Shown: positions 8,155 through 16,465, counted from the stretch's first letter. The stretch is 32,550 nucleotides of DNA from Firm-04 sp045642925 (GCA_045642925.1 JAZUJW010000031.1:1-32550); one strand, 5' to 3'. Program-made: numbers and translations. Notes: a model not told the origin generated them from the letters alone.

Positions 8155-9192
8155 TCAGAATTGATTCATGAGCTTTTCGAATTCGCTCAGGTCATAGGAA
8201 GTTTCTTTTTTGGGCTGGACGTTTTTCTGGGCAGATGCAGACTGCTGGGGCTGCTGTTTTCTCAGCTTCTCGTAGAATGCACTGTCCGCGGCATCCGCTT
8301 CTGCAACGGTTTTCGCACCGCTTTCCGTCCATCGTTTCAGAATCCCGTTGATGTAGCCGAAATTCAGTTTGTCGTCCTTGTTGTCGCGTCCTTTGTGATA
8401 AGCATATTCAATCAGTTCCAGCGAAATGCCGTTCTTTTGCCATTCATCAATGAATACCTGCTGTTTCGGCGTCGGACGGCGCGTCATTTCGAACAGATGC
8501 ATGATTTTGCCTGTAAAGGTTCGTGACTGCGTGCGTCTGGTGATATCTGCATCGGCAAGTTCGTGGGTAGTGATGCCGCGTTCACGCCATTCGAGCGCAA
8601 CTTTCTCCACATAGAGGACATTACAGCAGTCGATCTCCATGCAGAAGGCAATCAGCATCAGCAGCAAATCGGGCGCAAGTCCGAGGTATTCGTGCATCCA
8701 GAAGATACTGCGCAGTTCCGTATGGGACGGTATTCTGCCGAGAAGCATCTGGAGCGCTTCCAGCATTTCAGCCATTTGCGGATTTTGTTTGGTACGTGCG
8801 GCGACATCAGACGGCATGAACGGATAGTTTGCCGATGTCACTGCAACAGCGGCAGGTTTTTCGGATTCTGCCGCGGCAGGTGCAGCGACGGACGTTGTCG
8901 GCTGTGTCCTTTGCCGCACAGGTGCGGAATGCACGGATACATTACACGAAACAGTCGTATTTTCGCTGTTTTGCAGTACATTGACATCCTGCCAGAAACA
9001 CAAAGCTTCTTCGACCGCTTCGGGACGCACCTTACAGACACGCGCAACTTCCGCATCCGTCAGCGCTTCTTCGCGGTGACGCAGCACGTAAAGCAGTACC
9101 TTCAGTTGGTCATGTGTGGCAAGCCCAAGGAAATGGTCAGCCACGGTTGCGGGGACGAAAAAGCTTTTCGAAGCATTTACGTATATTTCCAT
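8155..9192 (-). CDS. dnaD: DnaD-domain replication initiation protein
   Basis: A 345-residue protein. The N-terminal part (about 1-75) looks like a winged-helix DnaD/DnaB domain. After a low-complexity Ala/Pro/Thr-rich linker (about 95-115), the C-terminal DnaD domain carries the YxxxIxxxW motif as YINGILKRW. The tail is Gln/Lys-rich. DnaD bridges DnaA-bound origin DNA and the helicase-loading machinery. The ATG at 9192 has AGGA seven bases upstream. It is the first gene of a five-gene operon driven by the promoter at 9226-9254. Confidence 0.9.
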   Translation of the reverse strand: MEIYVNASKSFFVPATVADHFLGLATHDQLKVLLYVLRHREEALTDAEVARVCKVRPEAVEEALCFWQDVNVLQNSENTTVSCNVSVHSAPVRQRTQPTTSVAAPAAAESEKPAAVAVTSANYPFMPSDVAARTKQNPQMAEMLEALQMLLGRIPSHTELRSIFWMHEYLGLAPDLLLMLIAFCMEIDCCNVLYVEKVALEWRERGITTHELADADITRRTQSRTFTGKIMHLFEMTRRPTPKQQVFIDEWQKNGISLELIEYAYHKGRDNKDDKLNFGYINGILKRWTESGAKTVAEADAADSAFYEKLRKQQPQQSASAQKNVQPKKETSYDLSEFEKLMNQF

Positions 9193-9225
9193 AACATCAT
9201 CCTGTTTTTGTCATTCGTACTCTAT

Positions 9226-9254
9226 ATTATATCACAAAATACAGAAAATGTAAA
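9226..9254 (-). promoter_or_regulatory. Sigma-A promoter for the dnaD operon
   Basis: On the minus strand, TTTACA (9249-9254), a 17-base spacer and TATAAT (9226-9231), with an extended -10 TG. It sits between the rnr stop (9295) and the dnaD start (9192). Confidence 0.85.
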
Positions 9255-9294
9255 GAGTGAAAACAGATTTGTAATTTTTGCATTGCAAAAGACA

Positions 9295-11505
9295 TTATTT
9301 TTCGTCCGCAGGGGCAAAATCAATATTGCCGCTGCCAACATTTGCCCGCGTACAAATCACGCGCATCGGCATTCCGTAGGTGTACTTTTTGCCGCTGCCG
9401 AGTGCGGAGAGCGTGAACAGTCCGTCATACACATAGTCGTCATTCGGCAGGTCATCAATGGATATCATGCCTTCTGCGGTATTGGCAAGCATGACGTAGA
9501 TGCCGAAGTCGGTCACACCCGAAACGATGCCGTCAAAAATCTCCCCGATGTGCGACTGCATATACTCCGCACGATAGCAGTCTTCACAGTCGCGTTCAGT
9601 CTGCACGGCACGCTGTTCCGTGACCGTACCTGCAAAGGCAGCGTCGTGTGCAAATTTCGCAGCGAATTCAAGCTTTCCACATTCAATATCAGCGGAGAGG
9701 ATGCGATGGATGGCAAGGTCGGGATAGCGGCGGATGGGAGAAGTGAAGTGACAGTAATCGGCAAGCGCCAAGCCGAAATGCCCGATGGCTTCCGTTTGAT
9801 ATTCCGCTTTTGCCATGCTGCGCAGGACAAGCTGATGCACTGCATATTTCAGTGGGTCATCCGCGACATTTTCGAGGATTTTCGAGAAATCCTTCGGTTT
9901 GGGAGAATCGAGGGCAGGGTGCGCGATGCCAAGACGGTCGAGGGCTTCTGCAAGATGTTCGGCTTTTTCGGCAGGCGGCAGGGCATGAACACGGTAAACA
10001 AACGGCAAATGCCGCAGCTTCGCAGTTTTCGCGGCTGCTTCGTTGGCAAGCAGCATACATTCTTCGATGAGTTCCTCGCCGCAGCCTCTTGTACGTGGAA
10101 TAATGTCGGTGCAGATGCCGTTTTCATCGACCAGAAACGCACTTTCTTCGGTTTCAAGCGATGGCGCACCACGCTTTTTACGGGCGGCAAGACGTATTTC
10201 ACGCAGTTCATTCAGCAGCAGGAGTGCGTCATGCACTTCCGCATATTTTGTGTTGATCTCGGCATCGGCAGTACCTTCCAGAATGGCATTGACCTCACGG
10301 TAAACGCCCTTGACACGCGAACGGATGACCGTTTTTCGGAAATCAAAGGTGACGAGTTCACCGTTTTTGTCAAGTTCCATAAGGGCGGAGAAAGCAAGTC
10401 TGTCAACATCAGGAAAGAGCGAACAAATGCCGTTGCTGAGGCTTTTCGGGAGCATCGGAATGACCTGATCGGCGTAGTAGACACTGGTGCCGCGTGAAAT
10501 TGCTTCACGGTCAAGGGCAGAATCCTGCGTGACATAATGGGAAACGTCTGCGATATGCACGCCCAGACGATAGCCGTCTGCTGTTTTTTCGATGGATACA
10601 GCATCGTCGAGGTCTTTGGCATCGAAGCCGTCAATGGTAAAGATCAGCGCATCACGAAGGTCGAGTCTGCCGTTCAGTTCCGCTTCGGAGATGCCTTTCG
10701 CCTCCAGCTTTGCCGCTTCTTCCAATACTTCATCGGTAAAATCGGTCGGAATGCCGCTGACGGCAACAATGGCTTCACAGCAGGCTTTTGCGCTGTCTGC
10801 GCTGCCAAGTGTCACGTCCACACGCACCTGATGCTCACTGTGACGGCTGCCGCGCTTGACGACCGTAGCAAGCACTTTGTCACCGACTTCTCCATCAAAA
10901 TCTTGCAGATTCGTGATAAACAGCGTTTGACGGCAGAGCGTGTCAGGCAGAAAGCGAAGCATTCCGCCATCCTCTGTCAGCACACCTGCAATTTGCTGCT
11001 GTGCTTCTTCAATGACTGTGACCACGACGGCTTCCGGCACACCGTCCCGTTCGCCCATCGGCTGCAAAAGGACAGTATCTCCCACGAGTGCGCCGCGGAG
11101 TTCTCTGCCGGGAATAAAGATTTTAGACGCATTTTCGCGGGATTGATCCTCTGCGGCTGCATAGCCGAATGTGCGGTGCAAAATGGTGATGACACCGCGG
11201 AACATTCCCGCCGCTTCTGCTATAACGTATCCGCTGCGGCGTTCTGCGATGATGCCTCGTTTGGAGAGCTGTTCCAGCGCACGCAGATAGGCACGCTGCC
11301 CTCTGCCGCGGCATTTTGCTGCCAGGTCTTTACGGGAAAGTGGTCTGCCGTTTGCTTTTCGCAGGAAGGTCGTGATCTTATTGCAGTAGCTTTCGATGGC
11401 TTCCGCACTGACTTTTCCGACAGCAGCGGGTTCGCGCTCCTGCATCTTTGGAATATTCTTTTTATTGGTTTTGCTATGTTTTCCGATTTTCATTTTCTTT
11501 GCCAT
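9295..11505 (-). CDS. rnr: Ribonuclease R (3'-5' exoribonuclease)
   Basis: A 736-residue RNase II/R family exonuclease. Order: Lys-rich N-terminus; winged-helix region about 35-100; cold-shock-type OB domains about 101-250; RNB catalytic domain from about 275 with the acidic motif IDGFDAKDLDDA (291-302; D292, D298, D300 and D301 as metal ligands); C-terminal S1 domain about 650-730. It degrades structured RNA in the cytoplasm. The ATG at 11505 has AGGAGG eight bases upstream; an in-frame GTG at 11514 abuts that ribosome site and is rejected. It follows secG, a common Firmicutes arrangement; no smpB follows here. A hairpin at 11547-11580 separates it from secG. Confidence 0.96.
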   Translation of the reverse strand: MAKKMKIGKHSKTNKKNIPKMQEREPAAVGKVSAEAIESYCNKITTFLRKANGRPLSRKDLAAKCRGRGQRAYLRALEQLSKRGIIAERRSGYVIAEAAGMFRGVITILHRTFGYAAAEDQSRENASKIFIPGRELRGALVGDTVLLQPMGERDGVPEAVVVTVIEEAQQQIAGVLTEDGGMLRFLPDTLCRQTLFITNLQDFDGEVGDKVLATVVKRGSRHSEHQVRVDVTLGSADSAKACCEAIVAVSGIPTDFTDEVLEEAAKLEAKGISEAELNGRLDLRDALIFTIDGFDAKDLDDAVSIEKTADGYRLGVHIADVSHYVTQDSALDREAISRGTSVYYADQVIPMLPKSLSNGICSLFPDVDRLAFSALMELDKNGELVTFDFRKTVIRSRVKGVYREVNAILEGTADAEINTKYAEVHDALLLLNELREIRLAARKKRGAPSLETEESAFLVDENGICTDIIPRTRGCGEELIEECMLLANEAAAKTAKLRHLPFVYRVHALPPAEKAEHLAEALDRLGIAHPALDSPKPKDFSKILENVADDPLKYAVHQLVLRSMAKAEYQTEAIGHFGLALADYCHFTSPIRRYPDLAIHRILSADIECGKLEFAAKFAHDAAFAGTVTEQRAVQTERDCEDCYRAEYMQSHIGEIFDGIVSGVTDFGIYVMLANTAEGMISIDDLPNDDYVYDGLFTLSALGSGKKYTYGMPMRVICTRANVGSGNIDFAPADEK

Positions 11506-11546
11506 AGCGCACACCTCCTTTTGGTTGGATACATGGATACGAAATA

Positions 11547-11580
11547 CGCCCTGTTCCCCATGCGGCAGGAGAACAGGGCG
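11547..11580 (-). terminator. Hairpin between secG and rnr
   Basis: A perfect 10-bp stem (CGCCCTGTTC / GAACAGGGCG) with a 14-base loop, followed on the minus strand by TATTTCG rather than a strong T-run. It may be a partial terminator or attenuator that sets rnr expression relative to secG, because no separate rnr promoter was seen. Confidence 0.65.
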
Positions 11581-11599
11581 GTAAATTCAGACGGAACGA

Positions 11600-11860
11600 T
11601 TACTCACCGAAATATACGGGAACGATGGTAACGACCAGCGTAGCGATGAAGAACAGAACAGTCAGCCAAACAGTCCATTTTTTGAGGATGGCTTCCTTGG
11701 TGCGTCCCTCATTCTTGCTGTACTGGGAGTCATAGGTAGTACCCGTAATGGCAGATGCCATATTCTGATCCTGCTTCTGATCCTGCATGAGGCAGAAGAA
11801 AATCAGCAGAACGCAAGCAATCAAAAGAAAAATACCGCCAACAATTTCAACAATACTCAT
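11600..11860 (-). CDS. secG: Preprotein translocase subunit SecG
   Basis: An 86-residue membrane protein with two hydrophobic segments (about 5-25 and 62-82) separated by the loop CLMQDQKQDQ...ITG, the usual SecG plan. SecG joins SecY and SecE in the export channel. The ATG at 11860 is chosen; AAAGGA is 11 bases upstream, slightly far. It has its own promoter at 11914-11942. Confidence 0.9.
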   Translation of the reverse strand: MSIVEIVGGIFLLIACVLLIFFCLMQDQKQDQNMASAITGTTYDSQYSKNEGRTKEAILKKWTVWLTVLFFIATLVVTIVPVYFGE

Positions 11861-11913
11861 AACTGAGACATTCCTTTCTATGAGGCATAAGCTCAAACAA
11901 AATTATCGTTGAT

Positions 11914-11942
11914 ATTATAGCATACTTTTTTAGAAAATGCAA
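11914..11942 (-). promoter_or_regulatory. Sigma-A promoter for secG
   Basis: On the minus strand, TTGCAT (11937-11942), a 17-base spacer and TATAAT (11914-11919), with an extended -10 TG. Confidence 0.85.
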
Positions 11943-12109
11943 GGGGTTTTTGAAATTTTGTCGGAATTTTTTGCAGACAAGGGCAGATACTACTTTCCGG
12001 CAAGCTGAAAAAAATCATTTTTTCGCATAGGACTGACAGAAAATGCGGTGCTGAGAAAAGCACTTTCTGTATAAAAGGTGAAGATTTCGGGAATTTCCCT
12101 GCGTTTGAC
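11943..12109. other. Non-coding stretch between divergent promoters
   Basis: No gene is seen between the secG promoter and the promoter of the RING-like gene. It holds an imperfect inverted repeat (12036-12046 with 12060-12070, one mismatch, 13-base loop) of unknown role. Confidence 0.5.
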
Positions 12110-12138
12110 TTGTAAAAAACATGAATCCATGATATAAT
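12110..12138 (+). promoter_or_regulatory. Promoter for the RING-like membrane protein
   Basis: Extended -10 TGA-TATAAT (12133-12138). The best-spaced -35 is TTGTAA (12110-12115, 17-base spacer). A better hexamer TTGACT at 12105-12110 has a 22-base spacer. Confidence 0.7.
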
Positions 12139-12188
12139 AATTCGAATATGTTTCATTGAAGATCCGAAAAGCTGAATGGAGGGATATT

Positions 12189-13067
12189 GTGCTTTCTTAT
12201 GATGGCAGCAAATGTCTGATTTGTCAGGAAGAACTAAAAGCAACGGAAGACATCGTGGTTTGTCCGGAATGCGGAACGCCATATCATCGGGAATGCTATC
12301 GTTCGGCAGGAAAATGTGTGAATGAAGCGCTTCATGCATCGGGCGGAAGCTGGCAGAAGGAACGCGCCGCTGAGATCAAACAGCAGCGCCGTGATGAAAA
12401 ACGAGCCGAAGAAGCAGAACAGGCTGCGGAACGGGAACGCGGTGAAGGACCGCAGGTCTTTTACGGTGAACTCTACGATGGTGTACGCCTGAATCCGGAT
12501 GCGCCCTGTGCAGGACTGGATCCGTCTGAGGAATGTGACGGCGTGACCATGGGCGAACTGTCTAATTTTGTGGCAGTGAACCGTTTGTATTATCTGCCCT
12601 TGTTCCGTCTGATGAAAAAAACGGGAAAACATACCACGCTGAATCTTTCCTCTCTGCTGTTCCCGCATCTGTATTTCGCAAACCGGAAAATGTGGGCAAT
12701 GACACTGCTTTCCATTTTCCTGCGGCTGGTGCTGCGGCTTCCTTCGTGGATGGAGTTCATGGCACGGGAAATGGGCTATCCTGTGCATGGTTTGAATGTG
12801 GATAGCAGCGCTTTTTCAGGCATTGTAAAAGCGGCAACGATCACAGGATTCTGTTTATCACTGCTTGCGGGCGCGTTTGCGAATTATTGGTATTACCGCT
12901 TTTCGGTACGCAAAATCAAAGCATACAAGAAGAATGCAGCTTCTGATGAAGCCTTGCAGACAACACTGAAGGCGGAAGGCGGCACCAATCTCGGCAATAT
13001 GTTTCTGGCATTTATCATTGATACTGTAACATCGGTTCTGACAATCATATTCCTGATGATATACTGA
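12189..13067 (+). CDS. RING-like zinc finger membrane protein (DUF2628-like)
   Basis: A 292-residue protein. The N-terminal 45 residues hold a RING/treble-clef-like cluster: C9-x2-C12, C25-x2-C28, H33, C36 and C43. A charged Glu/Arg/Ala-rich helix follows (about 56-87). The C-terminal half has hydrophobic segments at about 167-187, 215-236 and 268-291, and a YRFSVRKIKAYKK stretch typical of DUF2628-like proteins. Function is unknown. The GTG at 12189 is chosen because GGAGGG lies five bases upstream; a TTG at 12156 in the same frame has no ribosome site. It is preceded by its own promoter. Confidence 0.75.
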   Translation: MLSYDGSKCLICQEELKATEDIVVCPECGTPYHRECYRSAGKCVNEALHASGGSWQKERAAEIKQQRRDEKRAEEAEQAAERERGEGPQVFYGELYDGVRLNPDAPCAGLDPSEECDGVTMGELSNFVAVNRLYYLPLFRLMKKTGKHTTLNLSSLLFPHLYFANRKMWAMTLLSIFLRLVLRLPSWMEFMAREMGYPVHGLNVDSSAFSGIVKAATITGFCLSLLAGAFANYWYYRFSVRKIKAYKKNAASDEALQTTLKAEGGTNLGNMFLAFIIDTVTSVLTIIFLMIY

Positions 13068-13068
13068 G

Positions 13069-13110
13069 AAAGGATGAGGCGGCATTTTTGCCGTCCGTCT
13101 TTCTTTGTGC
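13069..13110 (+). terminator. Probable terminator after the RING-like gene
   Basis: A hairpin with core CGGCA / TGCCG and flanking partial pairing, followed by TCTTTCTTTG. The stem is imperfect. Confidence 0.5.
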
Positions 13111-13136
13111 TTTACTGAATTGTAATCATTATTATC

Positions 13137-13165
13137 TTGCATTCTGTGATTTGAAGTGGTATAAT
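13137..13165 (+). promoter_or_regulatory. Sigma-A promoter for the GT2-GtrA gene
   Basis: TTGCAT (13137-13142), a 17-base spacer, TATAAT (13160-13165). The transcript would have an unusually long leader of about 125 bases before the ATG at 13298, with a hairpin candidate at 13215-13253. Confidence 0.85.
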
Positions 13166-13297
13166 AAGCCTGTGCTGATGCATTTGGATGCTGCAGTATG
13201 GGAAAGACGTATATGACCGGCAACACTGCGTCACCCCCGTCTGACGGCAGGTCGGTGCTGTCGAAACAGAATTTTGAAACGGAGGCATTCATTTTTC

Positions 13298-14368
13298 ATG
13301 AATCCATTTGAGAAAATTACGCTGATTATTCCATCGCTGGACCCCGACGGCAAGCTGCTGGAGGTACTGGAGGGCGTGCAGGCGGAGGGCTTCTCTGATT
13401 TTTTGCTGGTAGATGACGGCTCTGCACCCGAAAATCAGCATTATTTTGAAGAAGCCGCAGAACGCTTTGGCTGCACGGTGCTGCACCATGAAAAAAACCG
13501 CGGCAAAGGCAGAGCACTCAAGACCGCATTCGAATGGTACCAGAAAAACCGTCCTGATTTTCAGGGCTGTGTGACGGTAGACGGCGACAATCAGCATCAC
13601 CCGAAAGATATTGCAGCGTGTGTCAAAAAAATGCTGGATGGCGGCTGCAAGGCACTGATTCTGGGCGTGCGTGATTTCAATGGGCCAAATGTCCCGAAAA
13701 AAAGCCGTTTCGGCAATCACCTGACTTCCAACGTGTTCCGCTTGTTTTGCGGACTGCATATTTCTGATACGCAAACCGGTCTGCGTGTGTTTCCGCACAA
13801 CAGTATGCCGCTGATGCTGGAAATTTCCGGCGAACGCTTTGAATATGAAACAAATATGCTTCTTTCCTGCAAGAATGCCGGACTGCCGATGGAGGAACTT
13901 TCGATTCGTACTATTTATATTGATGAAAATGCAACAACGCATTTCCATCCGATTCGGGACTCTCTGAAAGTCTACGGCATCATCCTGCGCTTTTTTGCCG
14001 CATCCATTGCATCATTTGTCCTTGATTTCGGTCTGTTCAATCTGCTGTATGCCCTGACGAAGCAAAAGCTGTTTCTTTCTACGGTGATCGCGCGTGTTTG
14101 CAGTTCTTTGTTCAATTATACGATCAACCGCAAGGCAGTTTTTCGCAGCAAAACGTCGATGGGCAGCACACTCTGGCGGTACTACATTCTCTGTGCGCTG
14201 CAAATGCTGACTTCCTATGGCTTAGTTGCACTGCTGACAAAATGGCTGGGAGAAGGCAATGGGATCGTGGCAGTCTGCAAGTTTGTCGTGGATATGCTGC
14301 TGTATTTTGTCAGCTTCCGTGTGCAGCAGGCATGGGTATTCCGTGAAAAGAAATTCAACAAAGAGTAA
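13298..14368 (+). CDS. Glycosyltransferase family 2 fused to a GtrA-like membrane domain
   Basis: A 356-residue protein. Residues 1-225 are a GT-A fold family 2 transferase like dolichyl/polyprenyl-phosphate mannosyl- or glucosyltransferases: VDDGS at 38-42, DGDNQH at 95-100 and ERFEYE at 179-184. Residues about 230-352 form a GtrA-like domain with four membrane helices. GtrA-type proteins are thought to flip lipid-linked sugars, so the fusion would couple synthesis and translocation of a polyprenyl-phosphate sugar for wall or surface glycosylation. The sugar is unknown. The ATG at 13298 follows GGAGG by 12 bases, a long spacing. Confidence 0.9.
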   Translation: MNPFEKITLIIPSLDPDGKLLEVLEGVQAEGFSDFLLVDDGSAPENQHYFEEAAERFGCTVLHHEKNRGKGRALKTAFEWYQKNRPDFQGCVTVDGDNQHHPKDIAACVKKMLDGGCKALILGVRDFNGPNVPKKSRFGNHLTSNVFRLFCGLHISDTQTGLRVFPHNSMPLMLEISGERFEYETNMLLSCKNAGLPMEELSIRTIYIDENATTHFHPIRDSLKVYGIILRFFAASIASFVLDFGLFNLLYALTKQKLFLSTVIARVCSSLFNYTINRKAVFRSKTSMGSTLWRYYILCALQMLTSYGLVALLTKWLGEGNGIVAVCKFVVDMLLYFVSFRVQQAWVFREKKFNKE

Positions 14369-14427
14369 GTGACAGCAGGTACTACATCATACTATACCAT
14401 ATACATTCTGTGGAATTTGTCGAACGG

Positions 14428-14454
14428 ACAGCAGTGTTATGCAATGGCTGCTGT
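14428..14454 (+). repeat. Inverted repeat before the Cys-repeat lipoprotein
   Basis: ACAGCAG (14428-14434) and CTGCTGT (14448-14454) form a 7-bp stem with a 13-base loop, with no T-run. It could be an operator or leader hairpin; no clear promoter was found for the next gene. Confidence 0.4.
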
Positions 14455-14493
14455 AACCATAAATGAAACAATGATATCGGAAGGGATGATTTC

Positions 14494-15918
14494 ATGAAGA
14501 AACATTGCATGAGAAAGCATTCGTTTCTTGCGCTTTTGTTTGTATTTATGATGCTCCTGACAGGCTGTGCCTGCAAGCACGAAGAATGGACAGAAGCAAC
14601 CTGTGATGCACCGCGCACCTGTGCAGAGTGCGGCTTGACAGAAGGCGAACCGCTCGGGCATGAGTGGCAGCTTGCGAACTGTGAAGAGCCTGCGACCTGT
14701 TCACGCTGTGGTGCAACAAAAGGCGAAGCACTCGGACATCAATGGACTGGTGCGACCTGTGAGACTGCAAAGCATTGTGAAATCTGCGGAAAAGTTGACG
14801 GCGAACCGAATGGTCACATCTGGATGGATGCCACTTGTGATAAACCGCGTACCTGTGCGATTTGTGGTAAGACTGAAGGTTCTGCGACCGGCAAACATGA
14901 CTGGGAAGACGCGACCTGTGAAGCACCGAAAACCTGCAAGACCTGCGGCAAAACGGATGGCGAACCGCTGGGACATCAGTGGGCAGAAGCAACGGTCAAT
15001 ATGCCCGCTGTCTGCGAACGCTGCGGTGAGATTGGCAGTTCTGCGCTGAATTTCCAATATGTCGGCACGGGCAATGTCAAGCAGAATCCCGATAATTTTG
15101 TACCGATGTATGCATCACCGGATCTGAAAGCAGAGAAAAACGGTGAGATTCCCTGCGGCACAATGCTGAAATGCTATTCGCCGAATGTTCCGGGCTGGTA
15201 CTGCATCACATATGATGGCAAAGCGGGTTATATCCAGACGGGTGTAATGTCGCAGCTTGTGAATACTGTGGTAAACGACACTTCGAAAGCACGTACTGAT
15301 ACCGGATTTGACATCAAATCCATTTCGAGTGCAAATATTGGCGAAAAGGTAACGTTTGGACGTTTCACGCTCAGCAGTTCCTTTATGAGCGACAAATATT
15401 CGCCGGTAGAATGGGTCGTGCTGGATAAAACGCCGACAAAAATGCTGCTGCTGGCAGACCGTGCGTTGGAGGCGAAGGCATTCAGCAGCACGAAGGCAGG
15501 CGCGACATGGGAAAACTGCACTTTGCGCAAGTGGCTGAACAATGAATTCTACAATACGACATTCAGTTCAAATGAACAGCGGTATATTTTGACATCAACG
15601 CTTGACAATCCGCAGAATCCGAGTGGTGGTACTGCCGGCAATTCGACGCTGGACAAGGTATTCCTGTTGAGCTATGATGAATTCTTCACATACCTGAACC
15701 AGAAGAATTATGCCGCAACAACGATCACATGGTTTGGATATTGGCATCGCAGCAAGCTGATCACAGGGCTGGATAGTCAGTGGTGGCTGCGGACGATGGG
15801 AACGGCAGATGGAACGGCGTGCGAAGTTGGAACAAACGGATATCCTGTATCGACTTACTGCACGGATGTAACGGTAATGCGTGATGTCCGACCGGCAATC
15901 TGGGTAACACTGAACTAA
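14494..15918 (+). CDS. Lipoprotein with six Cys-rich 26-residue repeats, SH3-like and DUF6273-like domains
   Basis: A 474-residue lipoprotein: signal 1-24 with lipobox LTGC (lipidated C25). Residues 29-185 are six tandem units of 26-27 residues of the form H-x-W-x(2)-A-T-C-x(2)-P-x-T-C-x2-C-G-x(2)-G-E-x-L-G. The first five each carry one His and three Cys, a plausible metal site; the sixth lacks the first Cys. An SH3-like segment follows at about 203-256 (VPMYASPDL ... GWYCITYDGKAGYIQTG), then a DUF6273-like domain at about 284-474 (VEWVVLDKT, LRKWLNNEFY). It would sit on the outer face of the membrane. Function is unknown; wall or surface binding is an inference. The start has GGAAGGG upstream, and a terminator follows at 15923-15965. 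Confidence 0.85.
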   Translation: MKKHCMRKHSFLALLFVFMMLLTGCACKHEEWTEATCDAPRTCAECGLTEGEPLGHEWQLANCEEPATCSRCGATKGEALGHQWTGATCETAKHCEICGKVDGEPNGHIWMDATCDKPRTCAICGKTEGSATGKHDWEDATCEAPKTCKTCGKTDGEPLGHQWAEATVNMPAVCERCGEIGSSALNFQYVGTGNVKQNPDNFVPMYASPDLKAEKNGEIPCGTMLKCYSPNVPGWYCITYDGKAGYIQTGVMSQLVNTVVNDTSKARTDTGFDIKSISSANIGEKVTFGRFTLSSSFMSDKYSPVEWVVLDKTPTKMLLLADRALEAKAFSSTKAGATWENCTLRKWLNNEFYNTTFSSNEQRYILTSTLDNPQNPSGGTAGNSTLDKVFLLSYDEFFTYLNQKNYAATTITWFGYWHRSKLITGLDSQWWLRTMGTADGTACEVGTNGYPVSTYCTDVTVMRDVRPAIWVTLN

Positions 15919-15922
15919 AGCT

Positions 15923-15965
15923 GAGGGGAAGAATGCGACCAACTTGTTGGGCATTTCTTCCCCTC
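15923..15965 (+). terminator. Rho-independent terminator after the Cys-repeat lipoprotein
   Basis: Stem GAGGGGAAGAA / TTCTTCCCCTC with an extra TGC/GCA pairing and a 14-base loop, followed by TCTTGTTGTTT. Confidence 0.88.
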
Positions 15966-16044
15966 TCTTGTTGTTTCCGCGCCATTTTGCAGAGGAATTC
16001 GCAAAACAATTCCCGACTTGGCGAAATCCAGAAGCAAAGTATCT

Positions 16045-16081
16045 CCGTAACGCTTCGCGTGCTTAGCCATTTTGTTACGGA
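16045..16081 (+). repeat. Dispersed motif CGCTTCGCGTGC...AGCC...TTACGGA
   Basis: CGCTTCGCGTGCTTAGCC at 16051-16068, then ATTTTGTTACGGA. Near-identical copies with the same spacing are at 17948-17978 and 23155-23185. In this copy CCGTAAC (16045-16051) and GTTACGG (16074-16080) make a 7-bp inverted repeat around it. The remaining intergenic DNA up to yabP (16169) shows no gene. Confidence 0.75.
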
Positions 16082-16169
16082 TGAATCGCCCTTTTCTTGA
16101 TTCTTACTCCACTCGCTTATTCTTTTTTCCCCCTCCCCTGCATATAATGCACCAAAGGAGGCGGTCACT

Positions 16170-16454
16170 ATGGAACCATCATCCGCAAAATCAGGCGGAA
16201 ACCACAACGCCATTCTCGAAAACCGCTGCAAACTCTTGCTCACAGGTGTCACCGATATCGACAGCTTCGACGACCGTACCATCATTCTTTTCACGCAATT
16301 AGGCGAACTGACCGTGCTTGGTCATAACCTGCACATGAATGCCCTCAGCCTTGAATCAGGCGAAGTCTCCGTTGAAGGCGATATCCAAGCCATGCGCTAT
16401 GGCGACCGCGACAGACAAGCCCCATTGACCTTTCTGGGCAGACTGTTTCGCTAG
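16170..16454 (+). CDS. yabP: Sporulation protein YabP
   Basis: A 94-residue soluble protein of the YabP/YqfC family (NRCKLLLTGVTDIDSFDDRT, then LGHNLHMNALSLESGEVSVEG). In B. subtilis yabP is expressed in the mother cell and is needed for sporulation. The start has AAAGGAGG eight bases upstream. It is followed 11 bases later by yabQ, and the order yabP-yabQ-divIC-yabR matches B. subtilis, which supports the call. Confidence 0.92.
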   Translation: MEPSSAKSGGNHNAILENRCKLLLTGVTDIDSFDDRTIILFTQLGELTVLGHNLHMNALSLESGEVSVEGDIQAMRYGDRDRQAPLTFLGRLFR

Positions 16455-16465
16455 GAGCTGCGGCA

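Noticed and set aside
8563..10497. A 644-codon open frame on the plus strand
   Set aside because: It lies antisense across dnaD and rnr, whose families are certain. It is Arg/His/Phe-rich with no domain and no ribosome site, a typical shadow.
10537..11631. A 364-codon plus-strand frame antisense to rnr
   Set aside because: It covers the rnr N-terminal half and the secG-rnr hairpin, with no recognisable domain.
16141..16148. CATATAAT as a sigma-E promoter -10 for yabP
   Set aside because: Transcription would start inside the ribosome site at 16154-16161, and no -35 at proper spacing was found.
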